64,000 nt of DNA, from contig JAWVFT010000141.1 of NCBI GenBank assembly GCA_033855775.1, positions 1 to 64,000 on the forward strand, in the 5' to 3' direction. The translations under genes were made by a program, and so were the position numbers. How positions within the stretch are numbered: position 1 is the stretch's first letter; every line of letters starts with the position of its first letter. Below are positions 34,733-42,322 of the stretch, piece after piece. The notes under the pieces are model-generated. The model did not search any database. It was given only the letters and a program-made list of their open reading frames with translations, and was not told the DNA's origin. Origin of the DNA: DASVTR01 sp033855775 (lineage in GTDB: Bacteria > Acidobacteriota > Blastocatellia > Pyrinomonadales > Pyrinomonadaceae).

Positions 34733-35030
34733 GGAAGAGAATAGGCAAAAGCTCTCTGCGCGGGCTGTCGCCGGCTTGAGAAAAACGGCATGGAAATTCA
34801 AGGTAAAATGGCTCGTTGAATCTTTCGCCTGCGCCTGCACCATATCGTAAAGCGGCGTGCGAAAGCGTGCGCCGTGCGTTGTTCCTTGCTAAACTACTGA
34901 CTGTAAACGCTGGCGGCAACCGCCTGCGGCTGCGTGGCATCCATATTGCTCAGGCATAAGGTTGGCGCGTCTCTTCTCTCGCTCCCTTGCGCGCTCCACG
35001 AGAGAACGACAAGAGGAGGCTGTAATAATC

Positions 35031-35219
35031 ATGAAAGACTTAAAGCGAATGTTGATGATAGCGTTAATGCTCGGCGTTACGTCTATCGGCGCGTTCGCGC
35101 AAGAGCAGAAGCCGCCGAAGCCTAAGCCGCCCGACATCGAAGCGGGCAAGAAAAGGGAGCCGCCACCGAGCAATCGCGGTCAGGAGCCGAAAAAGGGCGA
35201 CGACAAAAAAAAGCCTTAG
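35031..35219 (+). CDS. Small secreted Pro/Lys-rich protein
   Basis: A 62-residue protein: signal peptide (MKDLKRMLMIALMLGVTSIG, cleaved after AFAQ) and a mature tail of about 38 residues made almost only of Pro, Lys, Glu, Gly and Asp (KPPKPKPPD, KKGDDKKKP). AGAGGAGG lies 11 bases before the ATG and a strong terminator follows 55 bases after the stop, so it is a complete single-gene unit. The mature part may bind polyanions at the cell surface; function unknown. The 298 bases upstream hold no other gene that I can support. Confidence 0.65.
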   Translation: MKDLKRMLMIALMLGVTSIGAFAQEQKPPKPKPPDIEAGKKREPPPSNRGQEPKKGDDKKKP

Positions 35220-35274
35220 AGAGTTGGCTCTTCGACAGTTTTCGGTTTACCTTCGGTTCAGGCCAACTACCTTC

Positions 35275-35322
35275 ATGAAGCCCGCGCTGTTCGCCATAGC
35301 AGACGCGGGCTTCATCTTTTTT
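35275..35322 (+). terminator. Intrinsic terminator after the small secreted protein gene
   Basis: Stem ATGAAGCCCGCG (35275-35286) pairs with CGCGGGCTTCAT (35304-35315), followed by CTTTTTT. A textbook rho-independent terminator. Confidence 0.88.
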
Positions 35323-35348
35323 CAAGCGAAAGAGAGCATCGCCACATC

Positions 35349-35966
35349 ATGAATTTTCGTCGTCAACTGAAATCCATCAGAGCGCTTGTCCTGCCAGCCT
35401 GCGCCGTCTTGCTGTTCGCCTGCACAGCGTATCCCGTCAACGCGCAACGCTCCGTCGAACAACGTTTGACCGAGCGCGCCAGCCAGATTACAGGAGACAA
35501 CTTCCCGGTTTCACTGAAGACGCCGCGCGGCGTTCGCGTCCTTGCGCGGACACAACCGAACGCTTCCGTCCTGCGAGCCATTGACGACGGCTTGACCGAA
35601 CTGTTCGTCGTCGCTCGTCGCCACGGCTATCGAGCGCGGCTGGAACACACGGCCTACACTGTCTACATCGCGCGCGCCGACCGCGACAAAGATTCCGGCG
35701 GCAACTATTCGCCGGACATCGCCGTCGCCGCCGGTCAATACGCAGGCAGCGGCTACGATCAAGGCGGCTTCATCTACGCCGCCGGAATGGTCCTGGCTTA
35801 TAATCCTTGCGCCTTCATCATCGCCGAACATGCGCACGACTTCCAGCGCATCTCCAACGTCGTGCGCTACGAGGGCGAGCACCTCGTCCTCTACTACAAC
35901 GACCGCCAGCTTTACGAGCGCACCGCCGACCACAGTCGCGGCGGCGGCCATCCAATCCTGCAATAG
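35349..35966 (+). CDS. Exported protein, probable lipoprotein, unknown function
   Basis: A 205-residue protein with an export signal (hydrophobic residues 12-24); LFAC fits a lipobox with Cys at about 25, while VNAQ could be a type I site. The mature domain has a conserved-looking YSPDIAVAAGQYAGSGYDQGG segment and a His-rich stretch EHAHDFQRISNVVRYEGEH that could bind metal. No family recognised. It follows a strong terminator and precedes a regulated promoter, so it is a single-gene unit. Confidence 0.72.
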   Translation: MNFRRQLKSIRALVLPACAVLLFACTAYPVNAQRSVEQRLTERASQITGDNFPVSLKTPRGVRVLARTQPNASVLRAIDDGLTELFVVARRHGYRARLEHTAYTVYIARADRDKDSGGNYSPDIAVAAGQYAGSGYDQGGFIYAAGMVLAYNPCAFIIAEHAHDFQRISNVVRYEGEHLVLYYNDRQLYERTADHSRGGGHPILQ

Positions 35967-36010
35967 ACGAGTCGCACAATAAGGAGGAAGCGAGCCTCCT
36001 TAAGCTTAAT

Positions 36011-36051
36011 TACGAATTGTTTCGTTGACAGTACGAACTGTCTCGTACTAA
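36011..36051 (+). promoter_or_regulatory. Promoter with two palindromic operators ahead of the deacetylase gene
   Basis: TTGACA (36024-36029) and TACTAA (36046-36051) are spaced 16 bases. Two copies of a 16-bp palindrome-like site, TACGAATTGTTTCGTT (36011-36026) and TACGAACTGTCTCGTA (36032-36047), start exactly 21 bp (two DNA turns) apart. The second covers the spacer and -10 box and the first overlaps the -35 box. This is the pattern of a TetR-type repressor site. No TetR gene lies in the window. Confidence 0.6.
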
Positions 36052-36100
36052 CCTGCCGCAATGTTTTTGAATCTCTGGAAAACGTCAGGCAGGAGCGACC

Positions 36101-37033
36101 ATGAATCGTAGACAATTTGTCGGGAGTCTCGGCCTCGGCATCATCGCGTTGGGCCTCAACCGGCAAGGTCTTTCATTCGCCGCAGATTCGCCGCAGGTGG
36201 CGATTACACTCGATGATTTCAACTGGTTCGACACTCCGAAGATGACAGCGGAAGCGCGTAATCGCGCTCTGCTGGATGCTCTGCGCGCTCATTCGACGCA
36301 GGCCGCGATGTTCGTTTGCGCCAAGTTTGTTGATAACGAAAAGGGGCAAAAGTTGCTGAGCGCGTGGGACGAAGGCGGGCATCTCATCGGCAACCATTCC
36401 TACTCTCACATGCATTATCCAAGCGTCGGCTTCGAGAAATTCTCAGCGGATGTTTTAAAGGGCGAAGCCGTCATCAAGCAGCATCCGCGCTTCAGGAAGA
36501 TTTTTCGCTTTCCTTATCTGAAAGAGGGCGACACCGTTCAGCAGCGCGACATGATGCGCGCGTTTCTCAAAGCCCGTGGCTATCGCAACGGGCATGTCAC
36601 GATTGACGCTTCCGACTGGTATGTGAACGACCGCATGAGCGCCGCTTTGAAGAAGAACCCTGATGCCGACTTAACTCCTTACAGGGATTTTTATCTTGAA
36701 CACATTTGGGAGAGAAGCCTCTATTACGATGACCTCTCGCGGAAAGTCATGGGGCGCAGCGTCAGGCACACGCTCCTGCTTCACCATAATGTTTTGAACG
36801 GACTCTTCCTTGGAGATTTGATGAGCATGTTCAAGACGAAAGGCTGGCGCGTCATCAAGGCTGAAGATGCTTATCGTGACCCGGTGTTTTCTGCGGCTCC
36901 TAATATTGCGCCCGCCGGCGAGAGTCTCATCTGGGCTCTGGCTAAAGAGACGGGCAAGTTTGAAAAGCTGCTGCGCTATCCCGGCGAAGATGGCGACTAC
37001 GAGAAGGAGCGGATGGACAAGCTTGGCCTCTGA
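36101..37033 (+). CDS. Polysaccharide deacetylase family protein, exported
   Basis: A 310-residue NodB-fold protein. The N-terminus MNRRQFVGSLGLGIIALG is a signal of twin-arginine style (RRQF). Catalytic and metal motifs are present: TLDDF (base and metal Asp), HSYSH (two metal His), RFPYL, DASDW and the LLLHHN end motif. Members remove acetyl groups from chitin, peptidoglycan or other polysaccharides outside the cytoplasm. CAGGAG lies 5 bases before the ATG. It is transcribed from a promoter with paired operators, so expression is probably inducible. Substrate unknown. Confidence 0.9.
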   Translation: MNRRQFVGSLGLGIIALGLNRQGLSFAADSPQVAITLDDFNWFDTPKMTAEARNRALLDALRAHSTQAAMFVCAKFVDNEKGQKLLSAWDEGGHLIGNHSYSHMHYPSVGFEKFSADVLKGEAVIKQHPRFRKIFRFPYLKEGDTVQQRDMMRAFLKARGYRNGHVTIDASDWYVNDRMSAALKKNPDADLTPYRDFYLEHIWERSLYYDDLSRKVMGRSVRHTLLLHHNVLNGLFLGDLMSMFKTKGWRVIKAEDAYRDPVFSAAPNIAPAGESLIWALAKETGKFEKLLRYPGEDGDYEKERMDKLGL

Positions 37034-37084
37034 CAAAGAGCATCGCCAGCTTGTTTCTTCGTATTTGAATTTAGGAGCGCAAGG

Positions 37085-37114
37085 GAAAACGGCTACTGAC
37101 CAGTAGCCGTTTTC
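37085..37114. terminator. Bidirectional terminator hairpin after the deacetylase gene
   Basis: GAAAACGGCTACTG (37085-37098) and CAGTAGCCGTTTTC (37101-37114) form a perfect 14-bp stem with A and T tracts in the arms, so it can end transcripts on either strand. Confidence 0.82.
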
Positions 37115-37162
37115 TCTTGCGTCTCAGCCGCGCCATTCCAGGTCAATGTCGCGGCCAAAAGA

Positions 37163-37189
37163 AATGCCGCGACTGAAAATCGCGGCATT
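37163..37189 (-). terminator. Terminator hairpin after the Gly/Arg/Tyr-rich secreted protein gene
   Basis: AATGCCGCGA (37163-37172) pairs with TCGCGGCATT (37180-37189), loop 7. On the minus strand it is followed by TCTTTTGG. It lies 37 bases beyond the stop of the minus-strand gene. Confidence 0.6.
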
Positions 37190-37225
37190 CTACGTCGGTT
37201 AATTGTTCAACTGCTCTCGGCTGAA

Positions 37226-37795
37226 TTAGGGACGGCCAAAGATAGTGCCGAGGACGCTCCCGATGCCTGCGCCTCTGTTTGTCCGGTAGCCGCCGTTTCT
37301 GTTGTCAGAATACTGGCGATAGCCTTCGTCATAGCCGCGCACGAAGCCTTCGCGGAAAGCCTGCGAGCGGGAGTCCTTGTAGTAGTGCGAGCGTTGCGGG
37401 CTGTAGCTCTGTCCACGTTGTCCATCGCTGGCGCCGGTATTCAAGCCAGCCTGGTAGCCTTGATTCAACTCAGCCCGGTAAGCGCCGTTGTTGTTGCCGT
37501 AGCCGTAGCCGTCATTGCGACCGTAGCCGCCAGACGTGCCGTAGCGGCCATTGTTGTCATAACGACCATTGTTATAGCGGTCGTCACGACGATTCCGTTC
37601 GCGTGCTCGTCGCTGTTCTTTCTCTCTTTCCCAGTCTCTATCCCGGCGACCGTTGTTGTCACGATTGCGGTCGTATTGACCATCGCGGTCATTGCGATAC
37701 TGCGCCTGCGCCGTGGCGCTGGTCGCAGCAGAGATGCCGAAAATGATAGCGAGCGTCAAGATTGCGCCGCCGATGCCTTTTTTTAAATTGTTCAT
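37226..37795 (-). CDS. Secreted Asp/Arg/Gly/Tyr-rich low-complexity protein
   Basis: A 189-residue protein with a signal peptide (residues about 5-30, ending TAQAQ). The mature part is dominated by short repeats such as DRNRDNNGRRDRD and RYNNGRYDNNGRYG, then a more ordered helical block EAFREGFVRGYDEGYRQY-like (about 140-165), and the end GIGSVLGTIFGRP. The start at MNNLKK was chosen because GGGGAG lies just upstream; an ATG four codons earlier lacks such a site. Similar proteins occur in Blastocatellia as far as I recall. Function unknown; perhaps matrix or desiccation related. Confidence 0.75.
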   Translation of the reverse strand: MNNLKKGIGGAILTLAIIFGISAATSATAQAQYRNDRDGQYDRNRDNNGRRDRDWEREKEQRRARERNRRDDRYNNGRYDNNGRYGTSGGYGRNDGYGYGNNNGAYRAELNQGYQAGLNTGASDGQRGQSYSPQRSHYYKDSRSQAFREGFVRGYDEGYRQYSDNRNGGYRTNRGAGIGSVLGTIFGRP

Positions 37796-37992
37796 GTTTC
37801 TCCCCACCCTTTCGGTGAATGAAATAGCAATCTTTATGCCACTCTCATAATTCGTATAAAACGCGCTGCCAGCCGAACCATTGCGCCGGTATCAGGACAA
37901 ATTCTTGTCCCCATTTCGTGCAGCAGATGACGCATAATGTCAGTCGAGCGCGCCAAGCCGGACGAGCGGGAGCCACGCGCCGCGAAAGCAAA

Positions 37993-38032
37993 AAAGAGTT
38001 GCGAACACACGGTCATGTGTTCGCAACTCTTT
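37993..38032 (-). terminator. Intrinsic terminator of the tRNA-Val gene
   Basis: Perfect 16-bp stem AAAGAGTTGCGAACAC (37993-38008) with GTGTTCGCAACTCTTT (38017-38032). On the minus strand the stem is followed by a T run (to 37990). It lies 12 bases beyond the tRNA 3' end. Confidence 0.9.
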
Positions 38033-38043
38033 GACAGTTATAG

Positions 38044-38115
<72 letters not shown>

Positions 38116-38232
38116 GCGCTCCTTAAAGTTGTTAAGGAAGCCGAGATGCTAGCAAAGCGGCGCGAGGAGCGTCAAGCGTGTGTGGCCGAAACACGCTTGC
38201 TCTCGCTGGCTCGCGCCGCTGCTTGGAGCAGA

Positions 38233-38700
38233 TTAAGCTGGCGGGTCTGTGGCCGCGGCTTCCTTTTCATCGTTGGAGCGGGCCGTGCTGATGTTCGGGT
38301 CTATGTAAAAGTAGCGACCGCCCGTGTCGCCGGGCTTCGACGGGTTGGCGTTGACGGAATAGAAGGCTGGTTGGCCCGGAGCTTTCGGCGTCACTTTCAA
38401 AGTGTAGATGTAGCCGCTGATGTCCGGGGCGTCTCCGGCGAAGCGGCTGTCGAGCGAGCCGTCTTTAATCATCTGGTCGAAGGTGCCGAACTCGCCGCGA
38501 TGGCCGAGGGAGTAAGCGGCTTCGGCTTCGCGGATTCTGCCGAGGGTTTCGATGGTGGCGGCCTCGTTGCCTCTGCGCGTCATATATTTCCAGGCGGGAA
38601 CGCCGACGCCAATCAGAATCCCGATGATGGCGATAACAATCATCAACTCGATTAGCGAAAAGCCGCGCTCTCTGGAATGTTTATATTGGGTGTGTCTCAT
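38233..38700 (-). CDS. Type IV pilin / type II pseudopilin-like protein
   Basis: A 155-residue protein with a class III signal: basic leader MRHTQYKHSRERG, then cleavage before FSLIELMIVIAIIGILIGVGVP (conserved Glu at +5). The globular part includes ETLGRIREAEAAYSLGHRGEFGTFDQM, typical of GspG/PilA-like minor pilins, and a C-terminal FYSVNANPSKPGDTGGRYFYID segment. TAGGAG lies 5 bases ahead of the chosen ATG, whereas a longer frame beginning at 38751 lacks a site. No assembly genes are next to it. It is exported and processed by a prepilin peptidase. Confidence 0.92.
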   Translation of the reverse strand: MRHTQYKHSRERGFSLIELMIVIAIIGILIGVGVPAWKYMTRRGNEAATIETLGRIREAEAAYSLGHRGEFGTFDQMIKDGSLDSRFAGDAPDISGYIYTLKVTPKAPGQPAFYSVNANPSKPGDTGGRYFYIDPNISTARSNDEKEAAATDPPA

Positions 38701-38979
38701 AAGTGCTCCTACCATTTGTGTACACGGCGGATGCCGTGTCGAGTTCCGCAAATTCTCCCTCGTCCGGGCGAAAGTTTGCCGTCTTCGATGTAAGGACGAA
38801 TTTTACTACACTGTGCCGCGAGGCGTCACATGCCGCGAGCGGGATTGGCGCGCGGGGCGCGTGGGGTGGAAAAGCAACTTTTCGCGCTGTCGGGCGTGTG
38901 CGGCAGATGCGTTGCTGTGGCGGAGCATGTAGAATGCTTGGGTCTAAAGGCGGCATGACAGAGAGCGGGACATGATTTG

Positions 38980-39966
38980 ATGAGACGGTTGCAACCGGCG
39001 GAGAGCAAACAGGAACGGGCCATCAACCCTGCGGTCGAGAAAGTTGACCAACTGCAAGCGGCGATTGAGAGCGTCATCAAGGGCAAGGCGGAAGCCGTGC
39101 GTTTGAGCATCGTGACGTTGATAGCGGGCGGGCATCTGCTGGTGGAAGACGTGCCGGGCGTCGGCAAGACGACGCTCGCGCAAGCTCTGGCACGCGCCCT
39201 CGATTGCAGCTTTCAGCGCATACAGTTCACTTCAGACCTCTTGCCTTCGGATGTCATCGGCCTGTCGGTTTATAACCAGCAGACGAGTGTCTTTGATTGG
39301 AAGCCCGGCCCCGTCTTCGCTAACGTCGTGCTGGCCGACGAAATCAACCGGACGACGCCGAAGACGCAAAGCGCGCTCCTTGAAGCGATGGCCGAGGGCC
39401 ACGTCACGGTTGAAGGCACGACGCACCAGTTGCCGCAGCCCTTCATCGTCATCGCCACGCAGAATCCGATTGAGCATCACGGCACATACCCGCTGCCGGA
39501 ATCGCAACTCGACCGCTTTATGCTGCGCCTGCGCATAGGCTATCCCGGCGCAGAGGACGAGAAGCAAATCCTGCGCGACCGCGAACACGCAGAGCCTCTG
39601 GACGAACTGCGCGCCGTGATGACGGGCGCGGACATACGCGACCTGCAACGCAGCGTTTCGGAGGTGACGATTGACGACGCGCTGGTTGATTACCTGATGC
39701 GGATTGTCGCTGCGACGAGGGATTCGGAGATGCTTGACCTTGGCGTTAGCCCGCGCGGCTCGCTCGCGCTCTTTCGCGCCGCGCAGGCGCTCGCTCTCAC
39801 CGAATCACGCTCCTACTGCGTGCCGGACGACATCAAGCGTTTAGTCCTCCCAATCTTCGCTCATCGTCTCGTCGTCAGTTCTCGCTTCTCGTCCTCCCTG
39901 CGTCGCAGCGAAGAGGCCGAAGCGGCGCTGCGAGAGATTTTGAAGACGGTCAGCGTGCCTCTTTAA
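38980..39966 (+). CDS. MoxR-family AAA+ ATPase
   Basis: A 328-residue MoxR ATPase, a chaperone-like AAA+ protein. Walker A GVGKTTLAQ, Walker B NVVLADEINRTTPKTQSALLEAM, sensor 1 FIVIATQNPIEHHGTYPLPESQLDRFM and the lid domain are all present. It is followed after 120 bases by a DUF58 gene, the usual partner; together with VWA proteins (not seen here) such modules mature or activate envelope targets. The ATG at 38980 is preferred over a TTG one codon earlier. The end of the gene abuts an octamer repeat array. Confidence 0.94.
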   Translation: MRRLQPAESKQERAINPAVEKVDQLQAAIESVIKGKAEAVRLSIVTLIAGGHLLVEDVPGVGKTTLAQALARALDCSFQRIQFTSDLLPSDVIGLSVYNQQTSVFDWKPGPVFANVVLADEINRTTPKTQSALLEAMAEGHVTVEGTTHQLPQPFIVIATQNPIEHHGTYPLPESQLDRFMLRLRIGYPGAEDEKQILRDREHAEPLDELRAVMTGADIRDLQRSVSEVTIDDALVDYLMRIVAATRDSEMLDLGVSPRGSLALFRAAQALALTESRSYCVPDDIKRLVLPIFAHRLVVSSRFSSSLRRSEEAEAALREILKTVSVPL

Positions 39967-40206
39967 CGAGACGCGGAGACGCGGGGACGCGGAGACGCGG
40001 CGATAAACGATGAGAGAGACGCGGCGACACGGCGACGTGGTGACACGGAGACGCGGGGACGCGGCGATTAAGCAGATAGGGAAGCGATGAGTCGAAAGCA
40101 GCAAGCGGCTTCGGGAGATAAGGATTTGTCTCCGCGTCCCCGCGTCTCTGCGTCTCCGCGTCCTGCGTCCCCGCGTCGCCGTGTCCCCGCGTCTCCGCGT
40201 CCCGCC
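39967..40206. repeat. GACGCGGN octamer array in inverted arms between the moxR and DUF58 genes
   Basis: Left arm 39967-40068 is made of octamers such as ACGCGGAG, ACGCGGGG and ACACGGCG. Right arm 40127-40206 is the complement (TCTCCGCG, TCCCCGCG, TCTCTGCG). The 58-base spacer contains the DUF58 start codon, so the right arm is translated as the first part of the protein (SPRPRVSASPRPASPRRR). Period is 8 here, against 7 in the other families. Confidence 0.88.
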
Positions 40207-41550
40207 GTGCGGCGTCGCCCGCAATGGCGCAACGCAATTCTCGGAACGTTGCTGGTGCTGGCGGGTTTGGGAACGGCTCTGCTAACCATCTTCGCGCGGC
40301 AGCAGCAGGAGGCGCGGCTGGCGACGATAGCGGCTATCGCGTCGCTGGTCATCGTCGGGTTGATACTGTTGCTGGTTGTGCCGCCGCTCGTGCGTTCGGC
40401 GCGTTCGGAAGTCTCGCGTCTGGATTTGCCTTTGGGTCTGACGAGTGGCGGCGTCATCTTCCTTGGCATCTTCGCCATCGTCGCGTTCGCGGCGTGGAAC
40501 ACCGGCAACAACCTGCTCTTTCTGGTCTTCTCTCTATTGGCTTCGACTTTCTTCGTCGCATGGATGGCTGCGCGGGCGACCTTGCGCGACCTGGTTGTCT
40601 CGGCCCGTTTCCCTGACCACATCTTCGCGGGCGAGCCTGCGCCGGTCATCGTCACGCTGCGGAACACGAAACGTTTTCTGCCCTCGTTTTCGGTGCTCGT
40701 CGAAGCGCGTGGGCCGTTTGAGCCTGCGCCCATTGCGCGAAAGGGACGACGCGCGCGCCTGCGTTTTCACAAGCGCGTGCTAGCCTATTTCATGTACGTG
40801 CCGCACCGCGCCGCCGCCGAGCAGCGCATAGAGCAGTTGTTCGAGAGGCGCGGCCACGTGCTCATCACCGGCTTCGAGCTTTCGACGCGCTTTCCGTTCG
40901 GCTTCTTCCGTCGCCGCCGTCGCCTGCGAGCGCGCGACGTTGACATCATCGTCTACCCGAAGCCGCAGCCCGCCAGCGACGAGTTGCACTTGCTGCCGAT
41001 GAACGCGGGGCGGCTCGCATCGTACCGGCGCGGGGCGGGCCACGACCTGCTCTCGCTGCGCGACTATCAACCGCAGGATGACTTGCGCCACATAGATTGG
41101 AAGGCGACAGCGCGTGCGCGACAGTTAATCGTGCGCGAGTTCACGGCGGAAGACGAGCGGCGCGTCACCATCGCTCTCGATACGCGCGCAGCCAGCGAGG
41201 TCGAGCCGGAGGATTTCATGGAACGCTTCGAGCACGGCATCACGGTCGCCTCCTCGCTCCTCGCGCACTTTATAGAAGAGCGCGCCGAAGTGCGGCTTGT
41301 GCTCGGCGAAGAGGCCGGACGCTACGGCGCCAACATGGAGCACTTGTACGACTGCCTGAAACGCCTCGCCCTCGTCCAACCCGGCAACGCGGACGCTTTG
41401 ACCGACGATGCCAGGCCCGCCGAATCGTCCGTCGAGTCAGACCTGACGCGCGCCGCCAGCGACGGCAACTACGCCATCCTGCTGACGATGGCCGCCCCCG
41501 GCTCCATCCCCGCCAGCATCTGGCGCACGTCGCATGTCATCTATCTGTAA
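40087..41550 (+). CDS. DUF58 membrane protein with repeat-derived N-terminus
   Basis: A 487-residue protein. Residues about 15-42 (SPRPRVSASPRPASPRRR) are encoded by the repeat arm and are pure Arg/Pro/Ser/Ala. Three membrane helices follow (about 53-71, 78-99 and 118-155, with a reentrant NTGNNLLFLVFSLL loop). The DUF58 core (about 300-420) has SLRDYQPQDDLRHIDWKATAR and IVREFTAEDERRVTIALDTR, a VWA-like fold. It pairs with the MoxR ATPase. No later in-frame ATG would remove the repeat part without deleting the first helices. AGGGA precedes the ATG. Confidence 0.9.
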   Translation: MSRKQQAASGDKDLSPRPRVSASPRPASPRRRVPASPRPAVRRRPQWRNAILGTLLVLAGLGTALLTIFARQQQEARLATIAAIASLVIVGLILLLVVPPLVRSARSEVSRLDLPLGLTSGGVIFLGIFAIVAFAAWNTGNNLLFLVFSLLASTFFVAWMAARATLRDLVVSARFPDHIFAGEPAPVIVTLRNTKRFLPSFSVLVEARGPFEPAPIARKGRRARLRFHKRVLAYFMYVPHRAAAEQRIEQLFERRGHVLITGFELSTRFPFGFFRRRRRLRARDVDIIVYPKPQPASDELHLLPMNAGRLASYRRGAGHDLLSLRDYQPQDDLRHIDWKATARARQLIVREFTAEDERRVTIALDTRAASEVEPEDFMERFEHGITVASSLLAHFIEERAEVRLVLGEEAGRYGANMEHLYDCLKRLALVQPGNADALTDDARPAESSVESDLTRAASDGNYAILLTMAAPGSIPASIWRTSHVIYL

Positions 41551-41668
41551 AGAGCCTCCGAGCCGTCAATGCATGCGGCGCAACACATTCTCGCGCTTCT
41601 GCCGTCTCGTTGTCCTAAATTCCGACGCCCTTCAGGACTCGCCCGCCGGAAAACACGAACCGCGCCCC

Positions 41669-42095
41669 GTCGAAGTCAAATTTCCCAAGGGCGAACTCAA
41701 ATCGCCCGCCCGCGAACTCGAATGTCACGCCCGCGAAGCGTCCTCGCACCCGTGCGAAGTCAAATTACACGCCCGCGAACTGACCGCGCATGCGAGCGAA
41801 GTCATCTCGCACGCCTGTAATGTCAAATTACACGCGCGCGAGGTCAGATTACACACGCGCGAGGTCAGATTACACGCGCGCGAAGTCATCTCGCGCGCGT
41901 GTAATGTCAAATTACACACGTGCGAGGTCGGATTACATGTGCGCGAGGTCAGATTACATGCCTGCGAGATGACCTCGCGCGCGTGTAATTTGACATTACA
42001 CGCGTGTAAAGTCATCTCGCGCGCCAGCGAAGTGACTTCGCGGGTAAGATATTTGACTTCGCCCGCCGGATATTTGACTTCGCTTGCAAAATAAT
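41669..42095. repeat. 21-bp (3 x 7) quasi-palindromic repeat array
   Basis: About 20 degenerate 21-bp units, best seen from 41756 to 42065, each of three heptamers like GAGGTCA-GATTACA-CGCGCGC. ATTACAC and its complement GTGTAAT alternate, so the array is full of inverted repeats. Both strands stay open with heptapeptide reading (EVRLHAR-like on plus, NLTSRAC-like on minus). This arises from the 21-bp period and I do not call a gene. It starts 118 bases after the DUF58 stop. Confidence 0.85.
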
Positions 42096-42322
42096 TGACA
42101 TTTTGGGGCAGCGATGGAGGTTTGCGGGCTTGGGTGTACTGTTTTGTTGCGGGCGCGGGCAGGCGTTGGAAGCGGCAATCCTGCTTGGCGGGAGCGAGAT
42201 GGCGTTGTGTGGTTGGATTGGCTTAAAAATAATTAAACACCTGGCTGTTGACGGCGTGCTATATTGAAATTCTCGCGCCCCTCTCACCTGAAACTGTGCG
42301 GCTCAGGAGACACAACTACAAG
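42096..42322. other. Intergenic leader ahead of the spermidine-synthase-like gene
   Basis: No gene seen. An A/T-rich patch TTAAAAATAATTAAAC lies near 42220 and TATATT near 42260, either of which could be part of a promoter; no confident box pair at standard spacing. Confidence 0.3.

Noticed and set aside
41534..42094. A 186-residue open frame over the 21-bp array
   Set aside because: The frame is open on both strands because the repeat period is a multiple of three; no ribosome site, no fold, and the start overlaps the DUF58 gene. Treated as a repeat array.
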